From positions 1 to 64,000 of IMG/VR virus record IMGVR_UViG_3300042691_010023: a stretch of DNA of 64,000 nucleotides. One strand, 5' to 3'. The notes under the pieces were generated by a model. The model made no database searches and was not told the origin of the DNA. It worked only from the letters and a program-made list of their open reading frames with translations. The position numbers were made by a program, and so were the translations under genes. The stretch is from a virus. Positions 52,761 through 61,087 of the stretch are shown here, piece after piece; the first letter of the stretch is position 1; every line of letters begins with the position of its first letter.

Positions 52761-53566
52761 AAAGTTTTTTAGATTGGAAATATTGGTCAGCACAATCTCA
52801 TATTAAGCAATTAATAGAATCTAAAGGTATAGAAGTTGCGCGGCAACAATTTATACGTGAGTCTAATAAAGCATTATGGGATGATCCGATCATTTTAGTA
52901 GAGCATTCCGCTCCAGGATTATCTGTAAGTAATAATAATAGCGCCGGCGCCGGATCTACACCTAGTATCATAGGATTTAGTTCACAGATAGATAGATTTA
53001 CATGGGCTAGTGGTATAACTAATAATATTACTGGATCGCACCCATTAAGTGCTAGTATACATGGTAACTATGTAGACATTACTACATATGATGGTACTGT
53101 AGATTATTCATATAATCATGTTAATTCTTCAAAAACTTTTAGATTATATATAACATCAGCATCTAATTTTACAGCAACTAATGTTAATGGTATCGATGGT
53201 GTAATTACTGCATCATATGGTTTCGGTACTGAAACTACTAATGTAACAGGTAGTATTTTATTTAAATGGGCAGATGCATTAGCTAATCAAACAGCTACCG
53301 CGGTAGTTGCAGGATTTACTAACACAATAGCTCCATCTACGTTATTTACTCTGACATTAGCCGCGGGTAGCGGATCGTTAACTGTAACACATGTTAATGA
53401 AGGCGGCGTACCTGGCATGTCAACTACTTTGACATCTGCAACTGCATCTGTAGCTGTAATAACTGCCGGTACAGATCGATATTATAATAATACAAATTAT
53501 TATGATGGAGCTACTTTATTTAATGGCTCACAATCTCCGTATACAACATTGACACGTAGAGGATAA
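52757..53566 (+). CDS. Head-associated structural protein
   Basis: A 269-residue protein: a basic helical N-terminal 40 residues (HIKQLIESKGIEVARQQF) and then a long Ser/Thr/Gly/Asn-rich beta domain. It overlaps the upstream gene by 4 nt and precedes the prohead protease by 1 nt. The composition resembles decoration or fibre-like head proteins; no family is recognised. Confidence 0.55.
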   Translation: MKSFLDWKYWSAQSHIKQLIESKGIEVARQQFIRESNKALWDDPIILVEHSAPGLSVSNNNSAGAGSTPSIIGFSSQIDRFTWASGITNNITGSHPLSASIHGNYVDITTYDGTVDYSYNHVNSSKTFRLYITSASNFTATNVNGIDGVITASYGFGTETTNVTGSILFKWADALANQTATAVVAGFTNTIAPSTLFTLTLAAGSGSLTVTHVNEGGVPGMSTTLTSATASVAVITAGTDRYYNNTNYYDGATLFNGSQSPYTTLTRRG

Positions 53567-53567
53567 A

Positions 53568-54173
53568 ATGAACAAACAATTATTAATAGATTATAATGTA
53601 TTTGAAGTAACGCCTCAACAAATAAACGAATCGTTAGCTAATAACGGGGGTCGTTTAATTGTACAAGGAGTACTTCAACGTGCTGAAGCTAAGAATCATA
53701 ACGGACGTGTTTATCCAATGGAAACATTGATGCGTGAAGCTAAAAAGTATAATGAAAGTTATATAACAGAGCGTCGTGCATTAGGAGAACTAGATCATCC
53801 AGATTCTTCAGTTGTTAATTTAAATAACGTTAGTCATAACATTTTAGAAATGGCTTGGCGTGGCAAAGATTTAGTAGGTACTGTAGAAGTACTTCCTACA
53901 CCTGCAGGTAATATACTTAAAGCATTATTCCAATCAGGAATTAAATTAGGTATTTCATCGCGCGGTTTAGGTTCAGTAAAAGAAGTAATGCGCGAAGCAG
54001 GTAGTGCAATGGAAGTACAGCCTGACTTTGAATTGATAGCATTTGATTTTGTTAGTAACCCTTCAACACATGGAGCATTTTTATCTCCAGTAAATGAATC
54101 GGTAGACAAAACAATGAACACAAAATATAATAATATTAATCGTTTAATTTCAGAAATTATAAGGGAGTTTTAA
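53568..54173 (+). CDS. 21: Prohead core protease gp21
   Basis: A 201-residue serine protease of the T4 gp21 (peptidase U9/S77) type: GRLIVQGVLQRAEAKNHNGR, then RALGELDHPDSS (catalytic H77) and IKLGISSRGLGS (catalytic Ser at 130/131). Length matches T4 gp21 (212). It cuts scaffold and capsid proteins after (L/I)xE during head maturation and then itself. Candidate targets are noted at several genes here. Confidence 0.92.
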   Translation: MNKQLLIDYNVFEVTPQQINESLANNGGRLIVQGVLQRAEAKNHNGRVYPMETLMREAKKYNESYITERRALGELDHPDSSVVNLNNVSHNILEMAWRGKDLVGTVEVLPTPAGNILKALFQSGIKLGISSRGLGSVKEVMREAGSAMEVQPDFELIAFDFVSNPSTHGAFLSPVNESVDKTMNTKYNNINRLISEIIREF

Positions 54174-54174
54174 T

Positions 54175-54441
54175 ATGGCACTCGTAGATTTAGCGAACAC
54201 ATCACAATTAGGTCCTAATAATCCTATAGGAGCTAAAGGCACTGGATATACCACTGGAGCAAATGCAGATCCGTTGGAAAATATGCAGTTAGGTAATCCT
54301 AAGACAGGACAAGGTATATTTGATAGCTTAACAGATGCGGCAGGTGCTAGTTTGTTAGGTCCTACTAATCCAGTTGGTCAAAAAGGTAATGGTACTGTTA
54401 TTGATCCGTTCGGTAATATTCCATCTGAATTAACTAACTAA
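54175..54441 (+). CDS. Small protein with internal duplication
   Basis: An 88-residue, Gly/Asn/Pro-rich protein with two copies of a short unit (LGPNNPIGAKGTG and LGPTNPVGQKGNG) about 55 residues apart. Function is unknown; placement after the protease suggests a head component. Confidence 0.55.
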   Translation: MALVDLANTSQLGPNNPIGAKGTGYTTGANADPLENMQLGNPKTGQGIFDSLTDAAGASLLGPTNPVGQKGNGTVIDPFGNIPSELTN

Positions 54442-54452
54442 TACGTAAAACT

Positions 54453-54812
54453 ATGAAAAGTTTAAAAGATAAATATAATCAACTATTTAATGGTAAGCCT
54501 ATGTCTAATGACAAAGGGCTGATCAAAGAAAGTTTTGGTAAGGCTGGTATTGCTACTGGTAAACGTACTGTTAATGAAGCAGAGCCTGGTTCTGATCGTC
54601 GTAAAGAATTTCAATCGCAACTAGATGAAATTATGAACATGTTGGGAGACTTAACTGACGAATTTGGATATGAATTGGAAATGACTGCTGACGCAGAAGG
54701 TTTACCAGAATATCGTCAATGGCTTACGCAGTTAGGACGTTATTCATCAGCTGCAGAAAAAAATCTTAAAGGTCTTGGTAAGATAATTAAACAAGCTTAC
54801 GGAGGTTTATAA
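54453..54812 (+). CDS. Small head-cluster protein
   Basis: A 119-residue protein: basic N-terminus with possible protease sites (LIKESFGK, RTVNEAEPG) and a helical, acidic C-terminal half (LDEIMNMLGDLTDEFGYEL). No family is recognised. Overlap with the next gene implies coupling. Confidence 0.55.
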   Translation: MKSLKDKYNQLFNGKPMSNDKGLIKESFGKAGIATGKRTVNEAEPGSDRRKEFQSQLDEIMNMLGDLTDEFGYELEMTADAEGLPEYRQWLTQLGRYSSAAEKNLKGLGKIIKQAYGGL

Positions 54813-55228
54813 TGTCTAAGCATTGGGAAACGAAAATGTTGAAAAACATTTTAAATGAAAAGTATCTTCGCGAAGAAGAAGATGATATGCCCGAAATGAC
54901 TAAAGAAGATAAAAAGGCTTTTTTAGAAGCAGTTTCTAATTATCATCGTTTGGGCGAAATGATTTATCGTGCCAACACGTTAAAAGAAGTTGCTAGTACA
55001 TTAGGCGGTATTGTTGAAATGGCTGAAAATGTAACATTACAAGAATCAGAACATTGGTTTGATAATGTAACAGTTTCTCGTCATATGAAACAATTGCAAG
55101 AGGCTTATAAAGTATTTGAAAAGACTGCCGGTGAAATGTCAGGTATGCAACAGCGTTTAGAAGCTGCTTATGAAGATATCGGTACAGTACTTAACAAGTA
55201 TTATAAAGTAAATGAGGCATTGAAATGA
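54812..55228 (+). CDS. Helical head-cluster protein
   Basis: A 138-residue helical, acidic protein (YHRLGEMIYRANTLKEVA). Its N-terminus (WETKMLKNILNEKYLREEE) resembles the short leaders seen on neighbouring head genes. Its role is unknown; a core or scaffold accessory is plausible. Confidence 0.55.
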   Translation: MSKHWETKMLKNILNEKYLREEEDDMPEMTKEDKKAFLEAVSNYHRLGEMIYRANTLKEVASTLGGIVEMAENVTLQESEHWFDNVTVSRHMKQLQEAYKVFEKTAGEMSGMQQRLEAAYEDIGTVLNKYYKVNEALK

Positions 55229-55461
55229 AAGCAATAGAATTTAAAAAACTAATCCGCGAAGAAGTTCGTAAGGTATTAAAAGAAGCATATCGTAAACCAG
55301 ATGACAATTTAGATATTCTAATTAAACTACTTAAGCGTAAAAAAGTAAACGAGGTAGTAGAATTACTTGAAACAGTTAAAGAGGGATTAGAATTTGATGA
55401 TTTAGCTACAGCTCTTGATGAAGCTATAGAAAATCTATTAGACGATGGTGGGCTGGATTAA
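55225..55461 (+). CDS. Small helical protein with IREE start helix
   Basis: A 78-residue acidic-basic protein whose start (FKKLIREEVRKVLKEAY) matches the helix repeated in several small genes. The remainder is helical and acidic. It overlaps its upstream neighbour by 4 nt (ATGA) and ends the gene block before the bS21 unit. Confidence 0.55.
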   Translation: MKAIEFKKLIREEVRKVLKEAYRKPDDNLDILIKLLKRKKVNEVVELLETVKEGLEFDDLATALDEAIENLLDDGGLD

Positions 55462-55496
55462 GTAAAGACTAATAATATAATTAATTGATATTATTT

Positions 55497-55525
55497 TTGT
55501 TTTTGTAAATTAAAGTTATTATATT
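55497..55525 (+). promoter_or_regulatory. Sigma70-like promoter for the bS21 gene
   Basis: TTGTTT at 55497, a 17-nt spacer and TATATT at 55520-55525, with the extended -10 GTTATTATATT at 55515. The TTG-to-G distance is 18 nt, identical to the ClpP-like and primase promoters. The predicted leader is short (about 15 nt). Confidence 0.65.
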
Positions 55526-55546
55526 GTATTAAATTAAACAAGTTAT

Positions 55547-55804
55547 ATGAATTACATGAATAAAAAACAAAAACATTTTGAGAGTATCATTCCAGGTACT
55601 CCTAATGGTACTCGAGTAGTGCGTGTAAATGATCGTGCTGATTTATCATTTGCATTGCGTCGTTGGAAGAAGCAATTGAAGGATGGTAAGGTTTTAGAAC
55701 AATTGAAAGACCGTACTTATTTTGAAAAACCTAATGTAACGCGTCATCGACAAAATGAACGTGCATTGTTTTTAGCCCAACGTGCTACTGAACGAAATTC
55801 TTAA
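55547..55804 (+). CDS. rpsU: Ribosomal protein bS21 homologue
   Basis: An 85-residue protein with the bS21 signature: TRVVRVNDRADLSFALRRW, KDGKVLEQLKDRTYFEKP, then a basic tail (RHRQNERALFLAQRA). bS21 binds the 30S platform near the anti-Shine-Dalgarno end of 16S rRNA. Phage copies may swap into host ribosomes and alter which messages start. The gene has its own promoter and terminator and no clear ribosome site; a second in-frame ATG lies at 55556. Confidence 0.85.
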   Translation: MNYMNKKQKHFESIIPGTPNGTRVVRVNDRADLSFALRRWKKQLKDGKVLEQLKDRTYFEKPNVTRHRQNERALFLAQRATERNS

Positions 55805-55822
55805 ACTAAGAAAAGTTTAAAT

Positions 55823-55850
55823 GAAAAGGTGTCTTTACGGCACCTTTTTT
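55823..55850 (+). terminator. Intrinsic terminator after bS21
   Basis: AAGGTGTC (55826-55833) pairs with GGCACCTT around a short loop (TTTAC), and a T-run follows to 55850. It separates the bS21 unit from the scaffold/capsid unit. Confidence 0.8.
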
Positions 55851-55862
55851 ACTATCTAAGGA

Positions 55863-55891
55863 TTGTTTTATTTTTCATAGGCATATATATA
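55863..55891 (+). promoter_or_regulatory. Possible promoter for the scaffold-capsid unit
   Basis: TTGTTT at 55863 and TATATA at 55886-55891 are spaced by 17 nt. A TATTTGT variant of the intergenic element overlaps it at 55888-55894. The 150-nt gap after the bS21 terminator leaves a leader of about 100 nt with an AGAGGAGA ribosome site before 56001. A reading frame across the gap (55829-56038) runs through the terminator and is rejected. Confidence 0.45.
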
Positions 55892-56000
55892 TTTGTTATA
55901 CGATACTGTATTAGTCTAATATACAGTCACTCAACAATATTTAATCTATCTATTAAGATTACCAATAATCTTATTTCCGAATTTAATAAGAGGAGAACTC

Positions 56001-56867
56001 ATGAACAATCTGTTAAAAGAAGCAATCGCAGATGCTAAAGCCGTGCGCGAAACAGCAATGGCGAATGCTAAGATTGCATTAGAAGAGGCATTCACTCCAC
56101 GTCTTCAAAGTATGTTATCTGCTCGTTTAGCTGAAGAGGCTGAAGAGGATACAATGGAAGAAGAAGAGGAAGAAATGGAAATGTCTACTGAAGGCTACGA
56201 AAACGACGAAGATGGTACACCAGATCCAGGTCCAGCTATCGAAGAAGAAGAGGAAGGATCTGAAGATTTAGATCTTGAATCTATCATTCGTGAATTGGAA
56301 GGCGAAATGGAAGAACCTACCATGGAAGAAGAGGAAGAAGCTGATGCTGAAGTATCAGTAGAACCTGCCATGGAAGAGGAAGAAGATGTTAACATCGAAG
56401 AAATCATTCGTGCACTTCGTGAAGAAGATGATGAAACCGAAGAAGAGCCAGTAACTGAAGGTGAAGATGAAGATGAAGACCCAGTAGCCGAAGGCGAAGA
56501 GGAATCAGAAGATCTTAAAGAAGCTTATCGTGTTATTCGCTTTATGAAGTCTAAGCTCAACGAAGTAAACCTTCTAAATGCAAAATTGTTATTTTCAAAC
56601 AAATTATTTAGAAACTATTCTTTAAATGAATCACAAAAGATGAAAGTTATTGAAAACTTTGATCGTGCCGCTTCAATCCGTGAAGTAAAATTAGTTTATA
56701 GCACTTTATGTGAATCATTTGGTAGCGTAGTCGCTAAGAAAAAACAACAAATTAAAGAAAGCTATGCTTCAAAGCCTGCCGGCAAATCTACAGCTCCTAA
56801 GAAAGAAATTCTTAGCGAAGGATTTGAATTGGCAGCTCGTTGGAAGAAATTAGCTAATCTTAAGTAA
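56001..56867 (+). CDS. 22: Prohead scaffold core protein gp22
   Basis: A 288-residue, extremely acidic protein: helical N-terminus (LLKEAIADAKAVRETAMAN), long Glu/Asp tracts in the middle, and a basic helical C-terminal third. ILSEGF near residue 271 fits the protease cut preference, as expected for a scaffold that gp21 degrades. Its place directly before gp23 matches T4. Confidence 0.85.
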   Translation: MNNLLKEAIADAKAVRETAMANAKIALEEAFTPRLQSMLSARLAEEAEEDTMEEEEEEMEMSTEGYENDEDGTPDPGPAIEEEEEGSEDLDLESIIRELEGEMEEPTMEEEEEADAEVSVEPAMEEEEDVNIEEIIRALREEDDETEEEPVTEGEDEDEDPVAEGEEESEDLKEAYRVIRFMKSKLNEVNLLNAKLLFSNKLFRNYSLNESQKMKVIENFDRAASIREVKLVYSTLCESFGSVVAKKKQQIKESYASKPAGKSTAPKKEILSEGFELAARWKKLANLK

Positions 56868-56888
56868 AAAAAACAAAGAGGAATCAAA

Positions 56889-58598
56889 ATGAATTTAAAT
56901 TCTTTATTACCTCATGAAGCACAAGCTACCCAGCATTCAGCAGCTTTAGCCCTTGAAAAGAAGTGGCAGAAGACTGGTTTGTTGGAAGGCATTGCTAATG
57001 AGAATGACCGTCGTGGTATGGCCGTACTTTTGGAAAACCAAGCAAAACAATTGGTAACAGAAGCTAACGCTACTACACAAAACCAAGCTAACGCTGAGCA
57101 ATGGGCTGGCGTAGCTTTACCATTGGTACGTCGTATCTTTGCAGAAATTGCTGCTAAAGATTTTGTTAGCGTTCAACCAATGAATCTTCCATCAGGACTC
57201 GTGTTCTTCTTGGATTTCAAATATGGTACTGCACAAGGTACCAATGGTTTTGGTAATTCAACCGGTAATGACTTTTTAACTGGTCAAGGCCGTACATCTC
57301 AGAATGATTCTGTGTTCGGTGTTACTGATGCAGATCGTGGTACTAGTGCTCCTAGCGAAGGTCTTTACGGCGCTGGTCGTTTTGGTTATACCATTAACGA
57401 CGTTAATGCTGTATTACCTGCCGCAGATTTTAATACTGGATCATATAATCCATTTACCAATACATTTGCTCAATTGAGTAGGAATTTGAACGGTGCAGAG
57501 TTAGATATATTTACTAATTTTAATTCTGAATTTTCTGCATCTGCAGCGGTTGGGTTGAAAACATTCCAAGTACTTCAAGTAGCTACTGGATCAGCTACTG
57601 GTTTATCTAATGCAGATTTAAAAGGCGTACGTGCATTTAACGTATCAGGTTCTGGATTTACTACCATGTACCCAGAATTTACTACGACAAAAGGCGCTTA
57701 TATTTACTTCTTAGTAGAAACTAATGCAGCTACTCCAGTAATTCCAGTTGCAGCTAACTCAGTAGAAGTTGTTTACCATAAGCAGCCAAATGATCAAACT
57801 CGTGGTGACTTTGAAGATAATGATGGCTCATCTACTGCATTAAGCATTCCAGAAATTAATTTGGAACTTCGTAGTGAAGCTATTGTTGCTAAGACACGTA
57901 AGTTAAAGGCAGTATGGAGTCCTGAATTTGCACAAGATCTTAATGCTTATCATAGCATTGACGCTGAAGCAGAATTAACTAGCATGTTGTCAGAATACAT
58001 TTCACAAGAAATTGATCTTGAAATCTTAGACATGTTGATTCAAAACGCACAAACGACCGAGCGTTGGTCTGCACAAATTGGGTATGTTTTTGATCCGTCA
58101 ACTAACACATTTATCAACGGTGCAGCTGCAGGTCAAGCTTATAATCAAGGTACTTGGTTCCAAACTCTTGGAACTAAAATCCAAAAAGTGAGCAATAAGA
58201 TTCACCAATTGACTATGCGCGGTGGAGCAAACTTCTTAGTATGTTCTCCATCTGTAGCAACTATCCTCGAATCTATTCCAGGATATGCTGCTGATACAGA
58301 CGGTGATAAGATGCAGTTTGCGATGGGCGTACAGAAGATTGGCGCTATTAATAGCCGCTTCCAAGTATATAAGAATCCATACATGACTGAAAATACAATC
58401 TTGATGGGTTATCGTGGTAGCCAGTTCTTGGAAACAGGTGCAGTATATGCTCCTTATGTTCCATTGATCATGACACCATTAGTGTACGATCCGACTAACT
58501 TCACTCCACGTAAGGGTGTAATGACTCGTTACGCGAAGAAAATGTTACGTCCTGAATTCTATGGTAAAGTATATGTACACGCTCTCAACCGTGTATAA
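56889..58598 (+). CDS. 23: Major capsid protein gp23
   Basis: A 569-residue protein. Residues 1-58 form a propeptide ending LVTE, so cleavage before A59 matches the T4 gp23 E65/A66 site. The body has the HK97-like fold features of gp23 (WAGVALPLVRRIFAEI, SGLVFFLDFKYG, KLKAVWSPEFAQDL, FTPRKGVMTRYAKKML). The usage of favoured codons is consistent with high expression. An intrinsic terminator follows. No separate vertex gp24 is present in the window. Confidence 0.95.
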   Translation: MNLNSLLPHEAQATQHSAALALEKKWQKTGLLEGIANENDRRGMAVLLENQAKQLVTEANATTQNQANAEQWAGVALPLVRRIFAEIAAKDFVSVQPMNLPSGLVFFLDFKYGTAQGTNGFGNSTGNDFLTGQGRTSQNDSVFGVTDADRGTSAPSEGLYGAGRFGYTINDVNAVLPAADFNTGSYNPFTNTFAQLSRNLNGAELDIFTNFNSEFSASAAVGLKTFQVLQVATGSATGLSNADLKGVRAFNVSGSGFTTMYPEFTTTKGAYIYFLVETNAATPVIPVAANSVEVVYHKQPNDQTRGDFEDNDGSSTALSIPEINLELRSEAIVAKTRKLKAVWSPEFAQDLNAYHSIDAEAELTSMLSEYISQEIDLEILDMLIQNAQTTERWSAQIGYVFDPSTNTFINGAAAGQAYNQGTWFQTLGTKIQKVSNKIHQLTMRGGANFLVCSPSVATILESIPGYAADTDGDKMQFAMGVQKIGAINSRFQVYKNPYMTENTILMGYRGSQFLETGAVYAPYVPLIMTPLVYDPTNFTPRKGVMTRYAKKMLRPEFYGKVYVHALNRV

Positions 58599-58623
58599 TC
58601 TTAACTAAATACTATTAAAAGAG

Positions 58624-58648
58624 GGGAGACTTAGGTCTCCCTTTTTTT
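58624..58648 (+). terminator. Intrinsic terminator after the capsid gene
   Basis: GGGAGAC (58624-58630), loop TTAG, GTCTCCC (58635-58641), then seven T. It is a compact, perfect hairpin. Confidence 0.88.
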
Positions 58649-58666
58649 ATATCTCAAGCTACGTAG

Positions 58667-58674
58667 ATATTTAT
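58667..58674 (+). promoter_or_regulatory. ATATTTAT intergenic element, copy 13
   Basis: ATATTTAT followed by ATTAAATAGGA, 17 nt before the PhoH ATG and just after the capsid terminator. A terminator directly upstream means that this gap needs a promoter, which favours a transcriptional role for the element. Confidence 0.6.
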
Positions 58675-58691
58675 ATTAAATAGGATAACGT

Positions 58692-59357
58692 ATGCCAAGA
58701 GAGAACATCGACCGTAATCCTCCTAAAACTGATATTAAATTTTCTGTTACATTGTCTAACGAACAGAAAGCAGCAAAGGAGCTCATTCTTCAAACACCTA
58801 TTAATTTTATTATAGGTAAAGCCGGATCTGGCAAAACAATGTTAGCTGTACAAATTGCACTGGACATGTTTTTTAAACGCACTGTCAATAAAATAGTTAT
58901 AACAAGGCCAACTGTATCAACTGAAGATAACGGATTTTTACCGGGTACAGAAAAAGAAAAAATGGAGCCATGGTTAGTACCAATACGTAGTAATATGCGT
59001 AAAGTATATAACAAACCAGACTTATTACAAAAATTAGAAACGGAAGATAGTATTGAATGGGTATCATTAACTCACTTTCGTGGACGTACATTTGAAAATG
59101 CAGTATGTGTTATAGACGAATTTCAGAATTTAACTAAACAACAATTGCATATGTGTTTGGGAAGATTAGGGGTTAATTCTACTTTGATATTTACAGGTGA
59201 TAGTCAACAAATTGATTTGAAATATAAAAATGATTCGGCATTTCACGAAATTCCTAAAATAGAAAAGTCTAAGTATGTAAATAAAATTATACTGCTTGAT
59301 AATCATAGACATGCAGCGCTTGACGAAATATTTAAAATGTTAAGTGAATATAGTTGA
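58692..59357 (+). CDS. phoH: PhoH-like ATPase
   Basis: A 221-residue P-loop ATPase: Walker A GKAGSGKT (42-49), Walker B VCVIDEFQNL (about 138-147) and a TGDSQQIDL motif as in PhoH and related superfamily 1 ATPases. PhoH is widespread in marine phages; proposed roles include RNA metabolism and phosphate response, with none settled. It is a single-gene unit flanked by two ATATTTAT elements. Confidence 0.88.
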   Translation: MPRENIDRNPPKTDIKFSVTLSNEQKAAKELILQTPINFIIGKAGSGKTMLAVQIALDMFFKRTVNKIVITRPTVSTEDNGFLPGTEKEKMEPWLVPIRSNMRKVYNKPDLLQKLETEDSIEWVSLTHFRGRTFENAVCVIDEFQNLTKQQLHMCLGRLGVNSTLIFTGDSQQIDLKYKNDSAFHEIPKIEKSKYVNKIILLDNHRHAALDEIFKMLSEYS

Positions 59358-59364
59358 TATTTAT
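59357..59364 (+). promoter_or_regulatory. ATATTTAT intergenic element, copy 14
   Basis: ATATTTAT followed by AAAAAAAG, 26 nt before the ATG at 59391, with an AAAGGAG ribosome site between. Confidence 0.5.
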
Positions 59365-59390
59365 AAAAAAAGATTTTTTAAAGGAGCATT

Positions 59391-59771
59391 ATGCCAGCTG
59401 GTAAATATTCATTTGTAATGGATCAAGGTTCAACTGTGAGTTTTGAAATTCAGTACAAAGACTCTGCCGGAACGCCTATAGATCTTAGTGGATATGGCGC
59501 TAGAATGCAAGTTCGTAGTGACTATAATTCTAATACCATACTAATGACTTTGAGTAGTTCCTTGTTGCCAGACGGTACTGGATTAAATATGAGCGGCTCA
59601 GCTGGAGATAAACCGTTAACTAGCGGAAGTATAGGAATTTATATATCAGCAACTACATCGTCATTAATGACGTTTGATAGAGCCTTATACGATTTAGAAA
59701 TACATTCTGGTAGTTATGTATCGCGTATTTTACAAGGACAAATTAAACTGAGTAAAGAGATCACTCGCTAA
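59391..59771 (+). CDS. Small structural protein, fibre-cluster type
   Basis: A 126-residue beta-rich protein (GKYSFVMDQGSTVSFEIQY, then PIDLSGYGARMQVRS). The start pattern and IDLSGY motif recur, as I recall, in small proteins next to phage fibre genes, some related to baseplate-attachment domains. It is followed by a fibre gene with TAATG overlap, so it may anchor that fibre. Confidence 0.6.
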   Translation: MPAGKYSFVMDQGSTVSFEIQYKDSAGTPIDLSGYGARMQVRSDYNSNTILMTLSSSLLPDGTGLNMSGSAGDKPLTSGSIGIYISATTSSLMTFDRALYDLEIHSGSYVSRILQGQIKLSKEITR

Positions 59772-61081
59772 TGTCTAACGTTAATATTACAAATACTAAT
59801 AATACAGTACAGCCGACGATTATTTTAAATACAGTATCGGTTGTGACTAGCGAAACACAAGTCGATGTTACTAATCCAGTTACTAACGTTGTTGAAGTTA
59901 TACATATAGGACCGCAAGGAACACAAGGCATACAAGGCATACAAGGCGAAACGGGTTTAACTATAACAGATTTATTTGTATATCGCGGTAGCAACACATG
60001 GAGTACTACCGGTAGTTTACAAATATCGTCTAGTTTAATAATTTCACAGAGTGTAACAGGATTGTCTGGATTCACTGGGAGCTTATTAGGAACCGCTAGT
60101 TGGGCACATAGTGCTTCTCAAGCTATATCATCTTCTCATTATGCTGAGACAGATCCTATCTTTGTAGCAAAGTCTGCTAGTCTAGCAACAACGGGTTCAA
60201 ATACATTTAGAGGGACTCAAATAATTTCAGGATCAGGGCAAACTACTATATTACAAGTACACGCTGCTAATTCTGAGCCATGGGCGTTTGGAATATATAA
60301 CGATTCATATAGCTCAACAACACAAGGATTAGCTGGTTGGATAGATGTTACTGGTGAAGCAAATATAGGAACGGAAGTAGACAAACCGATTCGAATTTAT
60401 ACAAGTGCTAGTTATAATAATCCAACGCTAATAATATCAAGTTCAGGCGTGACAGTTGGAGCCGGAGGTATAACAGGGTCTTTATTTGGTACTGCAAGTT
60501 GGGCACGTAATGCAGTAACAGCCTCTTATATTCTAAGTAGCAATGTTAGTGGACCTAATGGATTTGATAGCGTAAACTACGCCTCAAGCGCAGGAAGTGC
60601 TGATGCCGTAGCAAATCCATTAACACAGGATCTGCAGATTAGAGGACTCCTATCTAATCAAATTTTAGTATCAGATCTAGAAAATATTGTAAGTACAGTA
60701 ACAACATCTACTGGTAATGTAATAAACGGGACGCTTGGCAACGGACTTTCCATAGGTAGTTTATGTTATTTAGATTATAATACCCCAGCCTGGGAGTTAG
60801 TAGATCAAACTACTAACAGTGCTACCAAGTTGTTAGCAATTTGCACTGATACCGATACTGGATATTTTTTACTAGACGGAAAAATCACATTAGATAGCAG
60901 TTATGTCGGAGGAACTTTGCAAGTAGGTGCTCCAATATACCTCAGCGGTAGTGGTCAGTTTACAGCAAATGTAGCTAGCCTAACTACAGGATATGTGAGA
61001 TTAGTCGGTCATCTCTTACATAGAAGCGGCGCTAATTACATATTAAACTTTAGACCAGATCACACTTGGATCGAGTTATAA
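59771..61081 (+). CDS. Tail fibre with collagen-like segment
   Basis: A 436-residue protein. Residues 1-45 are a beta-rich start, then a short collagen-like triplet run (GPQGTQGIQGIQGETG), then fibre modules including the same GSLLGTASWAHSASQ and GSLFGTASWARN units found in the giant fibre. The C-terminal 130 residues form a compact domain (STGNVINGTLGNGLSIG). It is probably a short or side tail fibre. Confidence 0.75.
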   Translation: MSNVNITNTNNTVQPTIILNTVSVVTSETQVDVTNPVTNVVEVIHIGPQGTQGIQGIQGETGLTITDLFVYRGSNTWSTTGSLQISSSLIISQSVTGLSGFTGSLLGTASWAHSASQAISSSHYAETDPIFVAKSASLATTGSNTFRGTQIISGSGQTTILQVHAANSEPWAFGIYNDSYSSTTQGLAGWIDVTGEANIGTEVDKPIRIYTSASYNNPTLIISSSGVTVGAGGITGSLFGTASWARNAVTASYILSSNVSGPNGFDSVNYASSAGSADAVANPLTQDLQIRGLLSNQILVSDLENIVSTVTTSTGNVINGTLGNGLSIGSLCYLDYNTPAWELVDQTTNSATKLLAICTDTDTGYFLLDGKITLDSSYVGGTLQVGAPIYLSGSGQFTANVASLTTGYVRLVGHLLHRSGANYILNFRPDHTWIEL

Positions 61082-61087
61082 TAAAAT

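Noticed and set aside
55829-56038. Open frame of 69 codons with hydrophobic start
   Set aside because: It begins inside the bS21 terminator, has no ribosome site and overlaps the scaffold gene start; the gap is better explained as terminator, promoter and leader.
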